This document shows positions 21,290 through 33,304 of a DNA stretch of 64,000 nucleotides, piece after piece; the stretch's first letter is position 1; each line of letters starts with the position of its first letter. The translations under genes and the position numbers were made by a program. Origin of the DNA: Cerrena zonata (lineage: Eukaryota > Basidiomycota > Agaricomycetes > Polyporales > Cerrenaceae); contig JASBNA010000008.1 in assembly GCA_038087015.1 (NCBI GenBank), forward strand, positions 124,001 to 188,000, written 5' to 3'. Below the pieces are notes generated by a model. It did not search any database. It was not told the origin of the DNA and saw only the letters and a program-made list of their open reading frames with translations.

Positions 21290-22803
21290 ATGCCTGCGCA
21301 ATCTACGCTCACCAAAGATGAGCGTAACAAAGTGAAATCCACCAATAGTCCTAATAAGACACTCCATGCCTCTCTCGGACGGATATACTACGCGTATCCG
21401 AACCCCAATGAATGGAGTTATACAGGACTACAAGGGGCCATCAGCTTTGCACATGATGATAAACAGGGTGTGTATTACTTGAGGTTGATAGATATGACGG
21501 GCACAAGAGGAGTCATTTGGGAACATCAACTCTATGATGGGTTCGAGTACTTCCAGGACAGACCGTATTTTCATTCGTTCGCTGGAGACGTGGGTTTTGT
21601 CCTTGCTCGATTGACTTGACTGTGACTAATACAAGTGGTGTATCGATGTATGCAGGAATGTATGATCGGGGTTGTCTTTGCTAACGAGGATGAGGCAAAG
21701 ACTTTCCATAAACGAGTGGCAGAGAAGAAAGGTAGTAAAGGTGTGTATTGACCTCAAATTAGTACGGGCAAGTCTTAACGGTGAATTCTTTTACAGCAAA
21801 GAAGAAATCGACATCCGCCAAGAAGAAACCCGCGAAAGGTGGCAAGATCGACAAATCCATGATTTCTGGCCCTACTTCGGGGTCTTTCCGTCACGTAGCA
21901 CACATGGGTTACGATGCAGAGAAGGGCTTCACGTCTACCAACGTCGATCCCTCATGGAAGCAGCTACTCACTAGCCTTGAGAGTCAAGGCGTTGACCCAC
22001 AATTAATTGAAGAGAACATGGACTTTATAAAATCGTTCATCAAGGATGCTCAGAACGATGCAGACAGGTCGAAGAAGAAACCACCTCCGCCTCCTTCGCG
22101 AAACCGTGCTTCAGCTCTTCCACCACCGCATGAAACTCCTGCCCCGACTCCTCCACCTGCTGCACCTCGACCACCACCTCCAAGGCAACCACCGCCACCG
22201 CACCGACCTGCACCTCCAGTAAGAGCACCCTCCCCTCCCTCTGCACCACCACCGGCTCCCCCAGCTCGTTCTGCGCCAAGTGCGCCTGCACCACCACCAC
22301 CTCCGCCTGCTCGTGCAAGTCATGCCCCTCCTCCACCACCTGCACCACCTGCTCGACCGAATGCTGCACCTCCTCCCCCGCCTGCACCTCCAAGTCGAGC
22401 CCCAGTTGCTCCTCCTCCCCCTCCCCCTCCCCCTCCTCCCCCGCCTCCTCCTCCTCCTGGTGGTGCGGCCCCTCCTCCCCCTCCTCCACCACCACCTCCG
22501 CCTGGAGGAGCGCCTCCCCCGCCTCCGCCCCCTCCCTCAGGAGGTTTACCTGCACCTCAGCCAGAACGTGGTGCTCTTTTGGCTTCCATCCAAGGTGCTG
22601 GCGTACATGTACTGAAGAAACGAAGCGATTCTGGTGCTGGTGCTCCGGCGCGAGCTACGCCTCCACCTGCCGCTCACGAAGAATCTGCTGGTGGAAGTGG
22701 AGGTGGAGGAGATTTGACAGCTGCGCTTGCTGCTGCGTTGCTAACGAGAAATAAGAAGTTGGCAGACAGTGATGACGAGGAAGAAGAGGATGACTGGGAT
22801 TGA
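21290..22803 (+). CDS. las17: WASP/Las17 homologue, Arp2/3 activator
   Basis: Activates the Arp2/3 complex to nucleate branched actin at endocytic sites. Three exons: 21290-21589, 21656-21740 and 21797-22803, 463 residues. Residues 1-128 form a WH1/EVH1 domain (HASLGRIYYAYPNPNEWSYT, GVIWEHQLYDGFEYFQDRPY, GVVFANEDEAKTF). A CRIB/GTPase-binding motif is at 151-166 (ISGPTSGSFRHVAHMG), which yeast Las17 lacks but metazoan WASP and many basidiomycete proteins have. About 215-384 is a long proline-rich tract with runs of 8-14 prolines, for profilin and SH3 partners. A WH2-like segment follows at 385-404 (ERGALLASIQ...LKKR), then an amphipathic and acidic tail ending DDEEEEDDWD, with the terminal Trp required by Arp2/3 activators. 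All functional parts are present. Confidence 0.93.
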
Positions 22804-23316
22804 TACTAGCGTCCAAGCCTTAATATCCATAGTCCATACTTGATACCATGCTATTCGTTATTCGCGCTATTGACATTGTTTTGTATCTAAGAAGCCTTTT
22901 CGTCCATTCTTACCACCGGATTCCTATACACTCGAAAGAGCAGAAGCTGTCCGCTCGCATTCAGTTTCATAGCCTCGTGAGGTCATAAATAGCTCGCTTG
23001 GGGCATTGCTATACGTTCTACTCAGAGGTTGCTTAGATGGCTACGCGGGATGAACAGCCTCCCTGCGTGTATACTGATACGCTAGCGGAAATGAAGTTAA
23101 ATTTCCATAAATAGGTAGTCGTTGGGCGTGGGCGATTGCCGAGATGGGATCCCATCAGCGCTTGTATGGGGTTCAATACTGTATATAGGGTTAGGGACTA
23201 GCACTCCTCCGTCACCTCACTCGTCCTCCCCGTACAGCTCACGCACCGTCGTCGAGCTCGTCCTAACCACCTCATAAACAACCCCATACCATCCCCTTAC
23301 CTTTCTCTTATCCATT
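22804..23316. other. Intergenic and calmodulin promoter region
   Basis: The 3' flank of the WASP gene followed by the calmodulin upstream region. A CT-rich stretch (about 23200-23315) precedes the calmodulin start. No gene seen. Confidence 0.5.
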
Positions 23317-24279
<963 letters not shown>

Positions 24280-25008
24280 ACGATGCCTATCAAATACTCG
24301 CTCCCTTCTCTTTCTGCTCTATCCGTTTGCTTATACGATCTCCATATATGCACGTGTAGTTTTTTCTTTATCTCCGTTTCGTCGATCTCTCATAGGGGTA
24401 GTGGTTGGAAGAAGTAGCAAACGAAAGAATAACAAACTGTTTCAGTATTTCCCGTTGATACTTTCACCTTTTGTGCTACTTGGTTGATCTTGGTTGGGTG
24501 GAGTTTCCATTTGGACTGGATCTGAGATCCGGTTGTGGGTTTTTGTTGACCATTGACCCTTCGGGACTGCCTTTCTCGAAAGCGAGATCGACATCGCAGT
24601 GTTCGAGAAGGCTTCGCGGGACCGTCTAAGGGGTTTCTGGGCACGATACGTACATACGCTTATGTGGATGCGACTGACTAATGGCGACGTAATCATCCGG
24701 AGTCGCAGTCTGGAATCTACCACACCATACAGTACTGACTCGACGAGGTGCTTTAGATTCCGAGTGAGGTCGCCAAGTGCAGGTACGGAAACTGCGGATC
24801 CACTACCTATGGGGGTCAACGTCATTCTTCCGAGCTCCGAGAGTACTGCGTCATTGTCTGGAGCGGTGGCTGCGGGGTAATGTGCACAGCTCTCTCCCAA
24901 CTTCGGATTTCTGTATAAAGGGCCTCTGCGTGGGTCGATATCTTTATCTTTGCATACCTACTCCTTCATACACACTACCACATAACTCTCTGCATCTTTT
25001 CCACAAAT
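24280..25008. other. Intergenic, minus-strand open frame not supported
   Basis: A 152-residue minus-strand frame (24442-24900) overlaps the presumed promoter of the gene at 25009 and shows no motif or codon pattern of note. I treat it as chance. Confidence 0.4.
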
Positions 25009-25429
25009 ATGTCCGGCTTGATTAACAAGATCAAAGAGAAGACTACCTCCTCGCATCATAGAGAGGAGGATACCCCACAACAGGAGGAACAGCAGTTCTC
25101 TATCCAACCTCATCCTGCTGTATGTTTGCTTTTTCTACGTTCTTGTAATGTTTTTATTGGTTTACTAATTTATACCTTCTCGGTATTCATAGAAAACCAA
25201 CGATCCTCGTGATCTACAAGGCGGATCAGGGTTCCAGAAGGACGCATCTTTTCAAGCGTTCCATTCTCATGGACCCTATATCCCTGACCAGAGTGTCGTA
25301 AACAACATCGAGCCTCCAGCTGTACGTTTTTTTCTTTAGCTACAAGAGGCTGTTACTGATGCCGGTTTATTTGTGTAGAGCAGCGATGAACTGCGAGCCA
25401 GGTCTGCCGAGTTGAATAAGAAGCCTTGA
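25009..25429 (+). CDS. Small conserved-looking hydrophilic protein
   Basis: Three exons keep phase (25009-25119, 25193-25321, 25379-25429) for 96 residues. Composition is hydrophilic with many Gln, His and Ser: MSGLINKIKEKTTS at the start, then PAKTNDPRDLQGGSGF and SHGPYIPDQS, and a charged helix ELRARSAELNKKP at the end. No signal peptide, TM segment or catalytic motif. The ordered short amphipathic start and disordered middle recall small fungal stress or conidiation-type proteins, but I cannot name a family. A TATAAA-like sequence near 24914 and a CT-rich leader support transcription. Confidence 0.65.
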
Positions 25430-26749
25430 GGACTCCGACACTTTGACTTGCCTGTTTGATTATAGCATCGGCCTCGACATCGATATGTAGCATAATGTAC
25501 CGATAAATTTGGAGTATTATTTAATCACAATGAATAGGGTCTGCGGACTCTGAGGATGGAATGATGTCATTTTGATCGCCGATCATTGAGCGTTCTTAGT
25601 CGACCAAATCGGGATATAAACTCCGACTGCCAAGTGGGATGTTTCCCACCACAGATTGTGATCACGGTATAAAACCTAGGCCACCACACTCACTTGCACT
25701 AGGGTCAATATTCTTTTCTGGACTCGTATTCTTGATCACTAGCGATTTCAAGCTCTGCACTGCAACTGGTGGTGAAAATGCCTCCATCATGAGATACATT
25801 TGTTCAGGGCTCTTGCTCCTTCGTCGATCATGTGGCCACTGCTGCGCCCTCCGGTTACTTCGACGACGCCGAACGTCACAATGGCTATGTCGCTCAGTTC
25901 TCAGATCTATCAACAGAGGTCAGGTGGACGTTTCTCGTCGAGTGATGGGTATTAGGAGGGGATTAGACGGCACCAACTCAAGCCAATGCGGTTTCCCTCT
26001 CTATGAATTGACCAGCGTACGACTAGTAAAGTGACTTTCTTTGTTATCATCCAAACTCTCCGAAAGAAAGAACGTTTCACAAAAAGATTCTTTTTGTAGA
26101 GCGCGAGTTCAGACTGTGAGACTTCTCGGTCTGAGAAGAACGGAGGTACTTGGAAACCGGTGTAGATCATCTTGCACACGAGCTGTGTCGTAGCTTGGTC
26201 ATAGTTGGTCATGCAAAAACCGTCCCTCCGTCCATCGCAGTGGTTACATATCACAGTGAGGCATGTTGGGGCATGGTTTTGTCAGTACCACTCATCATCC
26301 AAGAGACTATTCAGGCTCATAACATGCTGACGTTTCATTGTGAATAGTTGGGTCCGTTCTATCAGAATCACCCGTGGAATGTGTCTTCAAATAGACGAGA
26401 AGTCGACGCTGTGCAGAGTGGAGTCGAGTGACCAAGGTTAACTCTTTAGGCACTTTGAGTTGGCCCAGATGAGCTCGGTACTGAGACCGAAAGAAACAGG
26501 GGAATGTGTGTCCAGAAGCTAGATCAACGACAAAAGTCAGACTGAGCTAGCATTCTAGCCGTGTCTTCCTTTTGGGGCTGGATGATCACCGCATCATGTC
26601 CGAATCCCAGTAGTCGGCCAGAAACTCTGGCTCATATCATGAATGTCATGGTTATGGTCATTCCCCGTCTTCCTCTCTCTCTGAGGAGACGAGTTTGCTG
26701 CAGCTAGGCTGCGCATCCAAGCTTGGATGGATGATATCCCGTCCATCAA
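25430..26749. other. Unassigned region
   Basis: Short open frames on both strands without motifs. No terminal repeats or transposase blocks were seen. It ends at a degenerate member of the local small-protein family. Confidence 0.4.
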
Positions 26750-27010
26750 TTGATGAGAGTCTGTCGCGAAGAAGCGTACTTCCACCTTCTGGCGGCACCG
26801 AATGATGGTCTTTATGGAACAGCTCGAGTCGTCTCGCAAGTGTTGGAGAAGGTCCACCATAACTATTGTAGGGCTGTCGAGCTCTTGGAGTCGGGGTTAG
26901 ACCGTGGTGACCAGTGCGATGTAGAGATCGATAACGGGGAGGCTTTTGGTATGGTCTCTGAGGAGCCAGGGCAAAGTCGGGAGGTCAGTGTCAATGAAGG
27001 AGTGCTGTGA
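26750..27010 (+). pseudogene. Decayed member of the local NYCRAVE/ESGLD small-protein family
   Basis: Reads RVCREEAYFHLLAA, then HHNYCRAVELLESGLDRGDQ and an acidic tail with SREVSVNEG. This parallels the minus-strand gene at 27452-27862 (SVCRDEALFQLMAA, YLNYCRAVEVIESGLDLQGG, REVDLNEEEPEY). An in-frame stop just upstream of the motif removes the N-terminal part, and there is no obvious start, so this copy is probably dead. Orientation is opposite to the close paralogue, suggesting an inverted duplication. Confidence 0.5.
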
Positions 27011-27451
27011 TCTCCTGGCGATGAGTAGACTAGATGCGCCACCAAAAGCGATCCATTTCTTTCACAAATATCTCCTAAGTTTCGGTTCATGATCCTTACG
27101 CTCTTATGGATTCTCGCGATTCTTGCCACGAACCCGTTTACGATACTCCCGCTTGCACCGTACATATATGATATTGCGTTAGACACGAATACCCGCGTTG
27201 GTCGTGTTGAACATTAAAAAATCTAATTAGCCTGGCGGTCATTGTGCACTCCTACTAGTCAACCATACCAGGACTATTACAATTTTGTAGGCCGTAAATT
27301 GATACTAATATTCAATGAATCGGCGGTAAACTGGAGTTACAGGTCGGAACATCATCCCGAGAAGCGATATGTGGATGTTACTAGTACGAGAAAACGGAAA
27401 AAAACCTGTCTGGAGGATATACAAAAAATACAACATTCCAATCAACACAAG
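27011..27451. other. Intergenic between inverted paralogues
   Basis: AT-rich, no supported gene. Lies between the 3' ends of the two convergent family members. Confidence 0.4.
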
Positions 27452-27862
27452 CTACACCTGAACATCAGCATACTCTGGCTCCTCTTCGTTAAGATCAACC
27501 TCTCGCTCGGCTGCAGGCTGAACGAACGCCATCTCGAGTTCGCCCTCACCACCCATCTCTACGTCCTCTCCAGAGTCTCCGCCCTGAAGATCTAAGCCCG
27601 ACTCTATGACTTCGACGGCTCTGCAGTAGTTTAGGTAGTTCCTCTCAAGTTCTCTGCAAGATGCTTTGAGTCGTTCCATGAAGAACATCATTCGGTGTTC
27701 TGCCGCCATGAGCTGGAAAAGTGCTTCATCACGACAGACACTCGTGACATGGTGAACGAGTTGGAGATCAGCATGATCGAAACTTGGTGGGGGGTATAGA
27801 TATCGATCTGTAGAACAATAAAGCGGATAATGAGGGATTGCATGCATAATTAGAACAATCAT
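27452..27862 (-). CDS. Small coiled-coil protein of the local family (intact-looking)
   Basis: The main exon probably starts at a splice acceptor at 27807 and encodes about 118 residues. They read FDHADLQLVHHVTSVCRDEA, then a long helix MERLKASCRELERNYLNY with CRAVEVIESGLD, and a strongly acidic C-terminus (GEDVEMGGEGELEM, REVDLNEEEPEYADVQV). A 5' exon would lie upstream, toward 27880-28025, but I could not fix its frame. No signal or TM segment. A paired helical and acidic-tail design suggests a scaffold or nuclear role, which is inference. The paralogues at 26750, 28199 and 29256 share the R-[DEN]-[DE]-A helix start. Confidence 0.5.
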   Translation of the reverse strand: MIVLIMHAIPHYPLYCSTDRYLYPPPSFDHADLQLVHHVTSVCRDEALFQLMAAEHRMMFFMERLKASCRELERNYLNYCRAVEVIESGLDLQGGDSGEDVEMGGEGELEMAFVQPAAEREVDLNEEEPEYADVQV

Positions 27863-27916
27863 GGAGTCTTACAAGTTGACCGATATGCGCCGCGGCTCTG
27901 CTGCTACCACACAGCT

Positions 27917-27968
27917 GGGACGGGCGCCAAAATTCAAAGTGGTAAGCGGCGGGGACGGGCGCCAAAAT
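27917..27968 (+). promoter_or_regulatory. 17-bp direct repeat containing E2F/MBF-like GGCGCC core
   Basis: GGGACGGGCGCCAAAAT occurs at 27917-27933 and again at 27952-27968, a 35-bp step. On the minus strand it reads ATTTTGGCGCC, which fits the E2F consensus TTTSGCGC. It lies upstream of the minus-strand gene whose main exon starts near 27807. Either a cell-cycle type promoter element or part of a 5' exon. Confidence 0.5.
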
Positions 27969-28198
27969 AAGTCTGCATTCGTGAAGATTAATACCAACTG
28001 TGTGGGCGAACACCTTCACGAACACGGCTCCTTGGTGCCTATATAACTATGGTGCTGTCTAATTTTCTACCAACCCCAGTGGACACATCCAAGACTACTC
28101 CTCGCCTTCTAGGTCTACTAACTTGAAGTCATTGCATCCCCTTCCCCGTTCTCCACCCAAGGCCAACTCGACAGCCTATCTGCATCTGCCCACACACT

Positions 28199-29091
28199 AT
28201 GCCCCCTAACTCATTTGATAATGCTGACAATCAACACTCGGACCCTCAAGTCGGAATTCAGTCTTGCCTTTCTTCAACTTCCTCTCCGAGGTCGGAACCA
28301 GGTGGGCAAGGCCAGCTCTATGTTCACAATTCTGCGGGGCATCAGAATGTGGGTACATAGGATCCTCTAAACCCTCGAGGGATAGACGAGCCCGTAGTCG
28401 GTCAGCTCGGTTATCATGTGAGTATGTCTAACCCTTCTTCACATGTCGACAGTCCTAGTCTCTTTCCTTCTAAATTGATCTGCCTATACTCTGTTCCTAA
28501 TGCATGATCTCGCCCATCCAGTCGTTTGCTGAGAATTCCGAGACGAATGCATGCCTCAACTACTCTAACCCAAACGCATACCCAGGGTTCGGGCCAGGCA
28601 TTATCGAGCCGATGCATCCTAATGCCAATTATAATACAAACACAAGTGCTGGCAATGCTCTACATCCTCAATGGTCGAGCACCGATGTGACTGGTAGGGA
28701 CTTGGGCGGGAACTTTGTCAGTACAACTCTCACTGCCCGACTCGGACTGTGCTTCCTTATCTGACAATACCATCATTCTCATGTTCAGGCACGCAGGTCC
28801 ATGGATGCTGAGACTATCCAACTCGTTCGCCGCTTCTTGATCTCTGTTCGAGATGAAGAAGCTTCCAATATTCAGATGTTGGAACAACAGATAGGCTATC
28901 TCAACTCATTGCTGGAGAAGTCTCGCTACAACCATCAGAACAACGATCGTGCCATTCAGACTTATGAGTCTATGATGGGCATAGGACGCTGGGCGTATGC
29001 GAGGGCGGATGACGTTAGCTACACTGTCCCCGATGCCCTAGTGGCCAGTGGGTCCGTGACTTGGCAGCCTACCCCAAGTCACGGTTACTGA
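28199..29091 (+). pseudogene. Small coiled-coil family member with an in-frame stop
   Basis: Starts MPPNSFDNADNQHSD and continues in one frame to about 28432, except for a TAG at 28358-28360; the codons after it (DPLNPRGIDEPVVGQLGYH) remain open. An intron 28433-28522 leads to an Asn/Pro-rich exon (ending at NF, 28715). A second intron ends before ARRSMDAETIQLVRR at 28793. The conserved helix is ISVRDEEASNIQMLEQQ... with YNHQNNDRAIQTYESMM, and the protein stops at 29089-29091. Because both introns and the rest of the frame are intact, the single stop is either recent decay, a sequence error or an undetected splice. Most similar in layout to the gene at 29256. Confidence 0.5.
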
Positions 29092-29255
29092 TACCACGGC
29101 TTTATGTTATAGGATGGTCAGAACTGTAGGGAGTCCCTCACCCGTGCCACCCAAGTTCCATTTCACATTGTCGTTGTTTATGTTCTCTTGCATATGCTGT
29201 CACCCTAGGTCGGTGAATTTCGAATGCTTTATCTCTCGCTGTTAGGTGTACCACA

Positions 29256-29991
29256 ATGAATTGTTGTCCCTGTTTTGAAATCGTGTATTTTGCTCTGATA
29301 GCTCATAATCACATTGCTGCTGTAGATGATCTTCGTAGTCTGCGACCTATGGTTGGTTGGGCCAGGAGTCAAGTAAGCATGCCTGACCTTGGTCAATATG
29401 TCGACAGTCCTAGTCCTAGTCCTGTCCCTTCTGACTTCACCTACGCATAATCCGTCGCTAATTCATGTCCCCTCCACAGGCCGTCAATACCATCACGACT
29501 CCGTATCTATCGTATACATACTTCACACTCTTCAAGCCCTCAACAGTATAACACAGTAAGCTAAATATTTGCTCCGCTCTCTTCGATGTTGTACTGGTGA
29601 TCGTCTAGGGTTCGGTTCCCTCCCTCGCCACTTATGGTGTTGGTCCCACAACCCAAGTCAACATGAATTCGGGAGGATACGGCAATATTGTATGTATACT
29701 TGGTCCATTCTAATATCATATACATTTAACTAATTGGTGACATAGGCTAGCACGCCAGTACCCTTCAACAACGCTTGCCTTGATCTTCAGGGGTACCACC
29801 GTTCCATCATTACATGTCGTAATGATGCACTCTCCAATCTCGCCAACGCCGAAACCTCCACCCGACTTTCTATGCAGTTGCTGGAGGCATCGCATCGAGC
29901 GGTCGAACAGATGGATCATGCTCTTCATTCCATGGAGGTGCAGTTGGGTCTTGGTCCCCAAAGTGTTGGCGCTCCAAGTCATATGGGTTAA
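29256..29991 (+). CDS. Small coiled-coil family member, multi-exon
   Basis: Plausible exons: 29256-29369 (start uncertain), 29480-29548, 29610-29692 region and 29748-29991. The last two joints are in phase: NMNSGGYGNI then ASTPVPFNNACLDL. The conserved helix reads SIITCRNDALSNLANAETST, LSMQLLEASHRAVEQMDHAL and HSMEVQLGLG, and the stop is at 29989-29991. The first intron contains a TATGTCGACAGTCCTAGTC sequence almost identical to the corresponding intron of the gene at 28199, so the two are tandem duplicates. No known domain. The function is unknown. Confidence 0.45.
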
Positions 29992-30738
29992 TTGTCTTTT
30001 ATTTCGTATGTGTTACATTTAAGTCTGCTTCGTGATCTCTTTGTACCAAAATCTCTTCGCTTGTTGTTGGGATCATGCTGTCTATCTTCGAGCCACATCC
30101 TGCAGTCACAGTTGATATCTTGCCATTATCATTCATAGTCGCTACAAAACTTATTTTGTATATTCAAAGTGTAATTATCTATATATCGTGTTGTTTCAAA
30201 TGTGCCGACACGGTGAAGATTGTTGTCGCTGCGGCGACGTTAACTTTGAGGCACCGAGTTCGCGATTAACGACGGTCTGCAAATGTTCGACGAGGCAATA
30301 CTTAACCTGGATTAGATTGTGGACCCTTATGTGTGTTGCGGAGTTTGAACTCGGCTTACTAGTAGACGCGTGTCTTGCCGGTCCTATAGCCAAGAGAAGT
30401 GTAACGTTCAACACGCCAACCACGAGCAGACGTCTGATGACACCTGGTGAGTGCTCCGTTTGCTCAACCCTTTTGTGAGAGGTTCACATCGAATTAAAAT
30501 ATCGATTGTCGGTTCTAGGTCTTGAGTCCCAGCGAGTAAAGTCAACTGCGGCCAACTGATCTCGCCGCCGTTTCGATATCCAACACTTTGTTTTCCACCG
30601 CTCCGGCCATTAGCTATCTACTCCAAGGTCTCAGAATCAGGCTGTCAGTGTCCCTCTTGAAGTGGCTAGTGAACTTCCTTTCGCCGATCTCTTGAAACTG
30701 GAAATCAAGTCATCGACATCTCTCATTTCCTTGGCGGT
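29992..30738. other. Upstream flank of FunK1 copy A, duplicated before copy B
   Basis: About 30290-30490 resembles 32880-33090: both contain GATTGTGG(A/G)CCCTTAT, GCGGAGTTTGAA, ACCAACCACGA and GGTGAGTGCTCC in the same order. It is therefore the duplicated 5' flank of the kinase genes. No separate gene was seen. Confidence 0.5.
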
Positions 30739-32740
30739 ATGGACACCCATGCGTATTCTCTTAGTCTGGACGAGTGGCTTGAACATGTATCGTCTGAAAC
30801 TATCAACGATTGGATGACAGCATCTAGGGACCGCGAACTCTCTCAAGACGAGGTGATCCAGATGGCGGTCATTGGGTTCTTGAACGCACACGAGGAGTGT
30901 ATGTTTGGCTCGGAACCCTTCTGTCATTTTGAAAACACGGTTATTGAGTTCCATGTGCAGCAACGAGGCAAGCCTGCAGATCCAAGCTCGTCCCCAATTC
31001 AGGACTTCTTGTTTGTTCGAAGCGACCCTGTTTTGCCGGATGGACCGATCGATGACGAAGATCAACATAGTCGTAACATTGCGGTCATTGCCCGTGTTTC
31101 TATCAATTGTCTGGTTGATGGCGAAGACGTTGACCTAGATAAGGTGGACACGATCAAACAATATCTGAAAGGTTGCTTGTCCGAGTCGAAGGCTAACTCG
31201 AATATATTTACCATCATCATATCTGATACGGTGCGTGATATATGATTATGTCTCCCATCGCCGAAGTTGATAATTATTTTGGGCTATCCTCTCAAACGTT
31301 GTTCAAATAATAGACGATCTCGAGCATAAAAATGTTGAAGAGAAAGGCTTCTATCGAAATCAGCTCGTCTGGTTTGCAGTCAAAGAAACTCAAGACGGGT
31401 CCTTCACCCGAATATGATACCAACAGACACGAGACAACGCTCGAACACAAACTGCAACTGATCGGTTACACCTTGGAGATGCTATCGTACACTAATGGAG
31501 CGCAGTGCTCATTCTTTCGCTGCCTAAATTTTGGTGATCTCGTTGAATTCCGGTACTACAACCCAACTGGCGTGCTCCGTTCATCAAGAATATCTTGGCC
31601 CCTGGAACCGGAGAAGTGCGCTGCTGTGCTCATTGCTATTGCCTCATACGACCAGAAACAGTTTGGCGATCATATCCCCACTCTCAACCACCTGTACCTG
31701 TCGCTCACTCCCGACTCATTTTCTGACTGTCGTACTATTATGAGACATTCGACCACTGAAGGTGATGCTTATGCCACGCTCGGAACGATTGCTTATATCG
31801 CTAGAATCAGTAGCGGCATTTACAACGCGATAACATATCCCGTAATCTCGAATGAAATCCTAGCACTCGAGAACACGATGCAGTCTGTGATGTATCCTAC
31901 GGAATACGAACACTTCCTCATCGTGATTACGAGCTACGAACGCATAGCGAACAAGTTGACTCCACAGAACATGTATTATCTGTTCAATCAGCTGTTTGAC
32001 AGTAAGTCTCTTCGTCTTTTGTCGTTAGACTACACTGCTAATTGATGGCGTATACAGGTCTAAATAATCTCTACGTCAAAGCACACATCTTGCATCGCGA
32101 CATCAGTCCGGAGAATGTGATGTGTAAGGTACTTCCCACATACATACATGGTTTATCGGTTGATGTAGTAGAGCTAATCGTCATCGATTTTGATCTCGCG
32201 ACCTACGTCAACGAAACGTGTGACCATCGTACCTCCGTTGGGACGCTACCTTTCATGGCTATGGAATTGCTTCCATATCCCACTTCTCAGGTGCATTGTT
32301 TACGCCATGGCTTTGGGGGTGTCTTTTATGTCGCTTTATGGTTCATCGCCCGACTGCCTGAAGGTGTCAGCAAGACAGATTTGTTCGTCGATTGGGAGTT
32401 GACTCCAGCTCAGTCGAAAAGCAGCTTTTGGATTAGAGACTCATGGAGAGCTTCTGCTAGTCCGTCGGCACTTTTTGCACCATATGGAAGATGGCTTACT
32501 CGTCTATGGACAGTCTTCAGACAAGGTCGAAGAGTCAAAGATGCTCATGTTGATTCGCTGTATGAAGACCAAGATTCAGATAGCCCGAGCGGAGTCGATG
32601 CTCTCGCCACTGTTGCCTCGTTCGATTATTCAACCCTTGATGGTGTGGTGACGCATGATAAACTGAAGAGTATCCTCGAGGATGCTCGTCTGTACTTAGT
32701 CAAGAAAGTTCACGGATTCATGGAATTCATGCCTGTATAA
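30739..32740 (+). CDS. FunK1-type protein kinase, copy A (predicted pseudokinase)
   Basis: Three exons: 30739-31230, 31314-32001 and 32058-32740, about 620 residues. The N-terminal domain shared by the array has LDEWLEHVSSETINDWM and EPFCHFENTVIEFH. After a linker with KRKAS and KKLK comes a kinase domain with catalytic loop HRDISPENVM, DFDLATY in place of DFG, TLPFMAMELL (the APE region) and the FunK1-typical HGFGGVFYVALWFIARLP. Two N-lobe defects: the VAIK-type lysine of copies B and C (LVIK, LVLK) is Glu here (LALENT), and about 56 residues between that strand and the YERIANKLTP helix are missing. ATP binding is therefore doubtful. The end ...GFMEFMPV is common to all copies. The start is uncertain: homologous codons continue upstream until an in-frame stop. 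Confidence 0.75.
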
Positions 32741-33304
32741 TCTACTCTACTGTCAATATAACTTGCATTGGTTGTTGGGCTGTCCTCCAACATTTCCTAG
32801 TAGCATGTGTGGGACAGCGTTCGGCCATTCTGATTCTTCTTTAAATCAACCGGTCACATCTTGAAAGTATCCGTTCAGATTTCACCAGTGCACCTGTACA
32901 GATTGTGGGCCCTTATTTGTGTCGCGGAGTTTGAATTTCGACGCGTCTCGTTCCGCCACTGGCCCGGCGGCACAGCTAGTAGCCTAGCCGAGCGAAGTTC
33001 AACTTTCAACAGACCAACCACGATTGTATCTGGTGAGTGCTCCATTTGTCCAGCTCTCTTTGAAAGGGCCTCATTCAATGAAACTAATAGCCGTGGATTG
33101 ATTTGATTCTAAATCTTACATCCTGGCGAAGTGAAAGCTAGCCGATTGCACGCGGCCAAAATCCTCACCTTGCGCCTGGTAGCCCACGAGGGAATATCCC
33201 ATTGTTCCCCTTGTAATACCCGAGACCTCGTTTTTCTGTTGACGCCACTGCTGGTAAGATATAAATATGTCCATTGAACAGTATCAGAATCGCAACGTCT
33301 CACC
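32741..33304. other. Spacer between FunK1 copies A and B with duplicated 5' flank
   Basis: 32880-33090 matches the flank upstream of copy A. A short AT-rich segment precedes the copy B start. No gene seen. Confidence 0.5.

Noticed and set aside
22040..22555. Long minus-strand open frame opposite the WASP proline tract
   Set aside because: It is the shadow of CC(N) proline codons and has Glu/Val-rich low complexity with no motif.
24442..24900. 152-residue minus-strand frame after calmodulin
   Set aside because: No motif, no splice support, and it covers the likely promoter of the gene at 25009.
30637..31068. Minus-strand open frame opposite FunK1 copy A exon 1
   Set aside because: Shadow of the kinase exon; the plus-strand frame is shared by three paralogues.
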